Origin: an uncultured Bacteroidales bacterium
GTDB lineage: Bacteria > Bacteroidota > Bacteroidia > Bacteroidales > UBA932
NCBI GenBank assembly: GCA_946614205.1
Contig: CAMOGR010000085.1
Coordinates: 1-5,287, forward strand
DNA length: 5,287 nt
Direction of reading: 5' to 3'
The translations under genes were made by a program, and so were the position numbers. Positions 3,362-5,287 of the stretch are shown here, in pieces (position 1 is the stretch's first letter; each line of letters opens with the position of its first letter). Under the pieces are notes generated by a model. That model was not told the DNA's origin. It saw only the letters and a list, made by a program, of their open reading frames with translations, and made no database searches.

Positions 3362-5287
3362 ATGCACCTTAAAAGACTGTTCATCGCTCTTGTCATGCTG
3401 TTTGGCATGACGGTGTCTTCCGTAGCTTTTGCTCAGAAGATCACGGTGCGCGGAACCGTTTCGGACTCAATGGGACCGCTAGTCGGCGCCGTGATCCAGT
3501 CCGGCGGGGCCAGCGCCGTTACGGACCTGGATGGCGCCTTTGCCGTCACGGTTTCGCCTGATGCCGTGCTGGAAGTGTCCCTTCTCGGTTACAAGACCGC
3601 CCATGTTCCCGTGAACGGCAGGGAAGTCCTTTCAATCATCCTTGAAGACGACGCCCTGTTGCTTGACGAGGCCGTCGCCGTAGGTTACGGCACCCAGAAA
3701 AAAGCCAATCTCACCGGTGCGGTTTCCGTCATCAAGTCAGAATCTCTGCAGGACCGCGCCGCTTTGGATGTGGGACACATGCTCCAGGGATCTATCCCCG
3801 GGCTCAACATCACATCCGGATCCGGCCGTCCCGGACAGGCCGCCACTCTCAACATCCGCGGATGGAACTCCATCAACGGCGGCTCCCCGCTGGTCCTCAT
3901 AGACGGCGTGGAGGGTGACATCCAGTATGTCAATCCGGTGGACGTGGAAAGCATCTCCGTCATCAAGGATGCTGCGGCCGCCGCAATTTACGGAGCGAAA
4001 GGCTCCGCCGGAGTGGTGCTCGTCACCACCAAGAGCGGCACCAAGGAGAAGGACGGACGTGCCAAAGTGACCTACAGCGGCCGCTTCGGCGTCACCGCCC
4101 CGACCACCAGCACCGACTACGAGACCCGGGGTTACGACCACGTTTATACGACCAACCTGTTCTGGGCGGCATACAGCCCTGGAACCCAATACGCCCTGTA
4201 CACTCAGGAAGACATGCAGGAACTATACGCCAGAAGGGACGACGTAGTGGAGAATCCCGAACGGCCCTGGGTGGTGGTGAAAAACGTGGACGGCCGGGAC
4301 GTTTACAACTACTACGCCAACACAGACTGGTATCATGTGCTCTATAACGACATCAAACCCACTACGAGCCACATGATTACGATGAGCGGAGCCACGAATT
4401 CCGTCAGCTACCTGGTTTCCGGGGGATACAATTACGAGCAGGGCATGTTCCGGCAAAGCCCGGACAACTACAAGCGGGTCAATCTCCGCGCCAAGCTGTC
4501 CTTCGACGTGACCGACTGGCTGCGTATCGGTTCCAATACCAGCTATTTCAACAGTTCCTACTACTATCCCGGCCAGAGCGGCATCAACAACAATTTCGCC
4601 AAGAGTACCGTACACGCCCTCGCCAGCTATCCCGCCGCCAACCCGGACGGCACCACCCTGTACACCACCAAGTACAACGGATACACCGTCATGGACGGCC
4701 TTCTGATGCTCCTTGCGGAAGACAACTTCAACCAGGACAACGTGGACAACCTGAGCGAGACTCTGGATTTCACGCTCAAGCCTTTCAGAGGCCTCACCAT
4801 CAAGGGCGACTACACCTACGCCCTCAAATACAACCGCTATCAGAACCGCGCCGTCCCGGGTTATTATTCAGCCTATCCGATGGAAATCCTCACCCTGGAC
4901 AACTCCTCGCCGTTCATCGACGTGCTCTCTGAAAGCGCCAACACCAACATCTATCAGGTCTATAACCTCTACGGCACTTACGAAAACAGCTGGGCCGACG
5001 CCCACAACATAAAGTTCATGGCCGGCGTGAACTACGAAACGCGCTGGATCAAGGACCTCGGAGCCAAGGGCTATTATCTCTATTCCACGGAACTGAACGA
5101 CCAGAACCTGATAGGACCCGATCCGTCCGACCCCGACGGCAGGAAGCGTATGGAGACCTCCGGCGGGCAGAATGAGCTCAAGACCGCCGGCTACTTCGCC
5201 CGATTCAACTACGACTACAAGGGCCGCTATCTCCTGGAACTCAACGCCCGCTATGACGGCTCGTCCCGTTTCCTCCGCGGCAGCCCC
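3362..5287 (+). CDS. SusC/RagA-family TonB-linked outer-membrane receptor, N-terminal 642 codons
   Basis: An outer-membrane TonB-dependent transporter that, with a SusD-like lipoprotein, imports oligosaccharides or other large ligands into the periplasm using TonB energy. Residues 1-24 are a signal peptide with cleavage likely after AFA. Residues 27-95 form the carboxypeptidase-regulatory-like beta domain of SusC proteins (VRGTVSDSMGPLVGA, then TDLDGAF and LLGYK). DEAVAVGYGTQKK (102-114) is the family's usual junction before the plug. The plug, about 113-226, contains the signature LQGSIPGLNITSGSGRPG (141-158), then LNIRG, VLIDG and AIYGAKGSAGVVLVTTKSG (208-226). The remainder is barrel strands rich in Tyr and Asn, with the late-barrel motif NARYDGSSRF (629-638). 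There is no internal stop. SusC proteins are about 1,000-1,100 residues, so roughly 400 are missing. It lacks the N-terminal STN domain used for anti-sigma signalling, which fits control by the divergent regulator. The start at 3362 is set by the signal peptide. The substrate is unknown. Confidence 0.97.
   Translation, partial: MHLKRLFIALVMLFGMTVSSVAFAQKITVRGTVSDSMGPLVGAVIQSGGASAVTDLDGAFAVTVSPDAVLEVSLLGYKTAHVPVNGREVLSIILEDDALLLDEAVAVGYGTQKKANLTGAVSVIKSESLQDRAALDVGHMLQGSIPGLNITSGSGRPGQAATLNIRGWNSINGGSPLVLIDGVEGDIQYVNPVDVESISVIKDAAAAAIYGAKGSAGVVLVTTKSGTKEKDGRAKVTYSGRFGVTAPTTSTDYETRGYDHVYTTNLFWAAYSPGTQYALYTQEDMQELYARRDDVVENPERPWVVVKNVDGRDVYNYYANTDWYHVLYNDIKPTTSHMITMSGATNSVSYLVSGGYNYEQGMFRQSPDNYKRVNLRAKLSFDVTDWLRIGSNTSYFNSSYYYPGQSGINNNFAKSTVHALASYPAANPDGTTLYTTKYNGYTVMDGLLMLLAEDNFNQDNVDNLSETLDFTLKPFRGLTIKGDYTYALKYNRYQNRAVPGYYSAYPMEILTLDNSSPFIDVLSESANTNIYQVYNLYGTYENSWADAHNIKFMAGVNYETRWIKDLGAKGYYLYSTELNDQNLIGPDPSDPDGRKRMETSGGQNELKTAGYFARFNYDYKGRYLLELNARYDGSSRFLRGSP

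Noticed and set aside
3737..4615. Minus-strand open frames of 150 and 130 codons inside the receptor gene
   Set aside because: They are antisense to the conserved plug and early barrel of the SusC-like protein. Their Gly/Val-rich composition is what results from reading Ala/Thr/Asn-rich codons backwards.

Overview
The window looks like chromosomal DNA from a Bacteroidota, most likely Bacteroidales, with fairly GC-rich genes. The evidence is an outer-membrane SusC-type receptor divergent from a membrane-spanning SusR/DUF6377-type regulator, and several matches to the Bacteroidota -7 promoter box TAnnTTTG in place of clear Shine-Dalgarno sequences. The genus cannot be fixed from the sequence; a high-GC group such as Rikenellaceae/Alistipes is only a guess.

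Layout from left to right. Bases 1-148 (minus) hold the first 49 codons of hemW, a radical SAM protein of the heme-chaperone family, cut by the window edge. Bases 149-249 are a GC-rich intergenic block with nested inverted repeats. Bases 250-1164 (minus) encode a 304-residue protein with one membrane span, a long coiled coil and a beta-rich C-terminal domain; its function is unknown. Bases 1165-1273 carry two candidate minus-strand promoters. Bases 1274-2896 (minus) encode a 540-residue regulator with an exported helical sensor half, one membrane span and a cytoplasmic DNA-binding end. Bases 2897-3361 are a 465-bp divergent intergenic region. Its AT-rich left part has operator-like repeats; its right part is a GC-rich island with a run of ten G's. 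Bases 3362-5287 (plus) are the N-terminal 642 codons of a SusC/RagA TonB-dependent receptor that runs off the window.

The regulator and receptor probably form one edge of a polysaccharide- or glycan-utilization locus. In this model the regulator senses a periplasmic oligosaccharide and activates the susC-like gene and its downstream partners, normally a susD-like lipoprotein and hydrolases outside the window. The substrate cannot be read from what is present. The coiled-coil gene and hemW look like core-genome genes unrelated to glycan uptake.

The most unusual part is the divergent region: a G10 homopolymer lies inside an open frame that is in phase with the receptor, next to a triple ATTACT/AGTAAT repeat.
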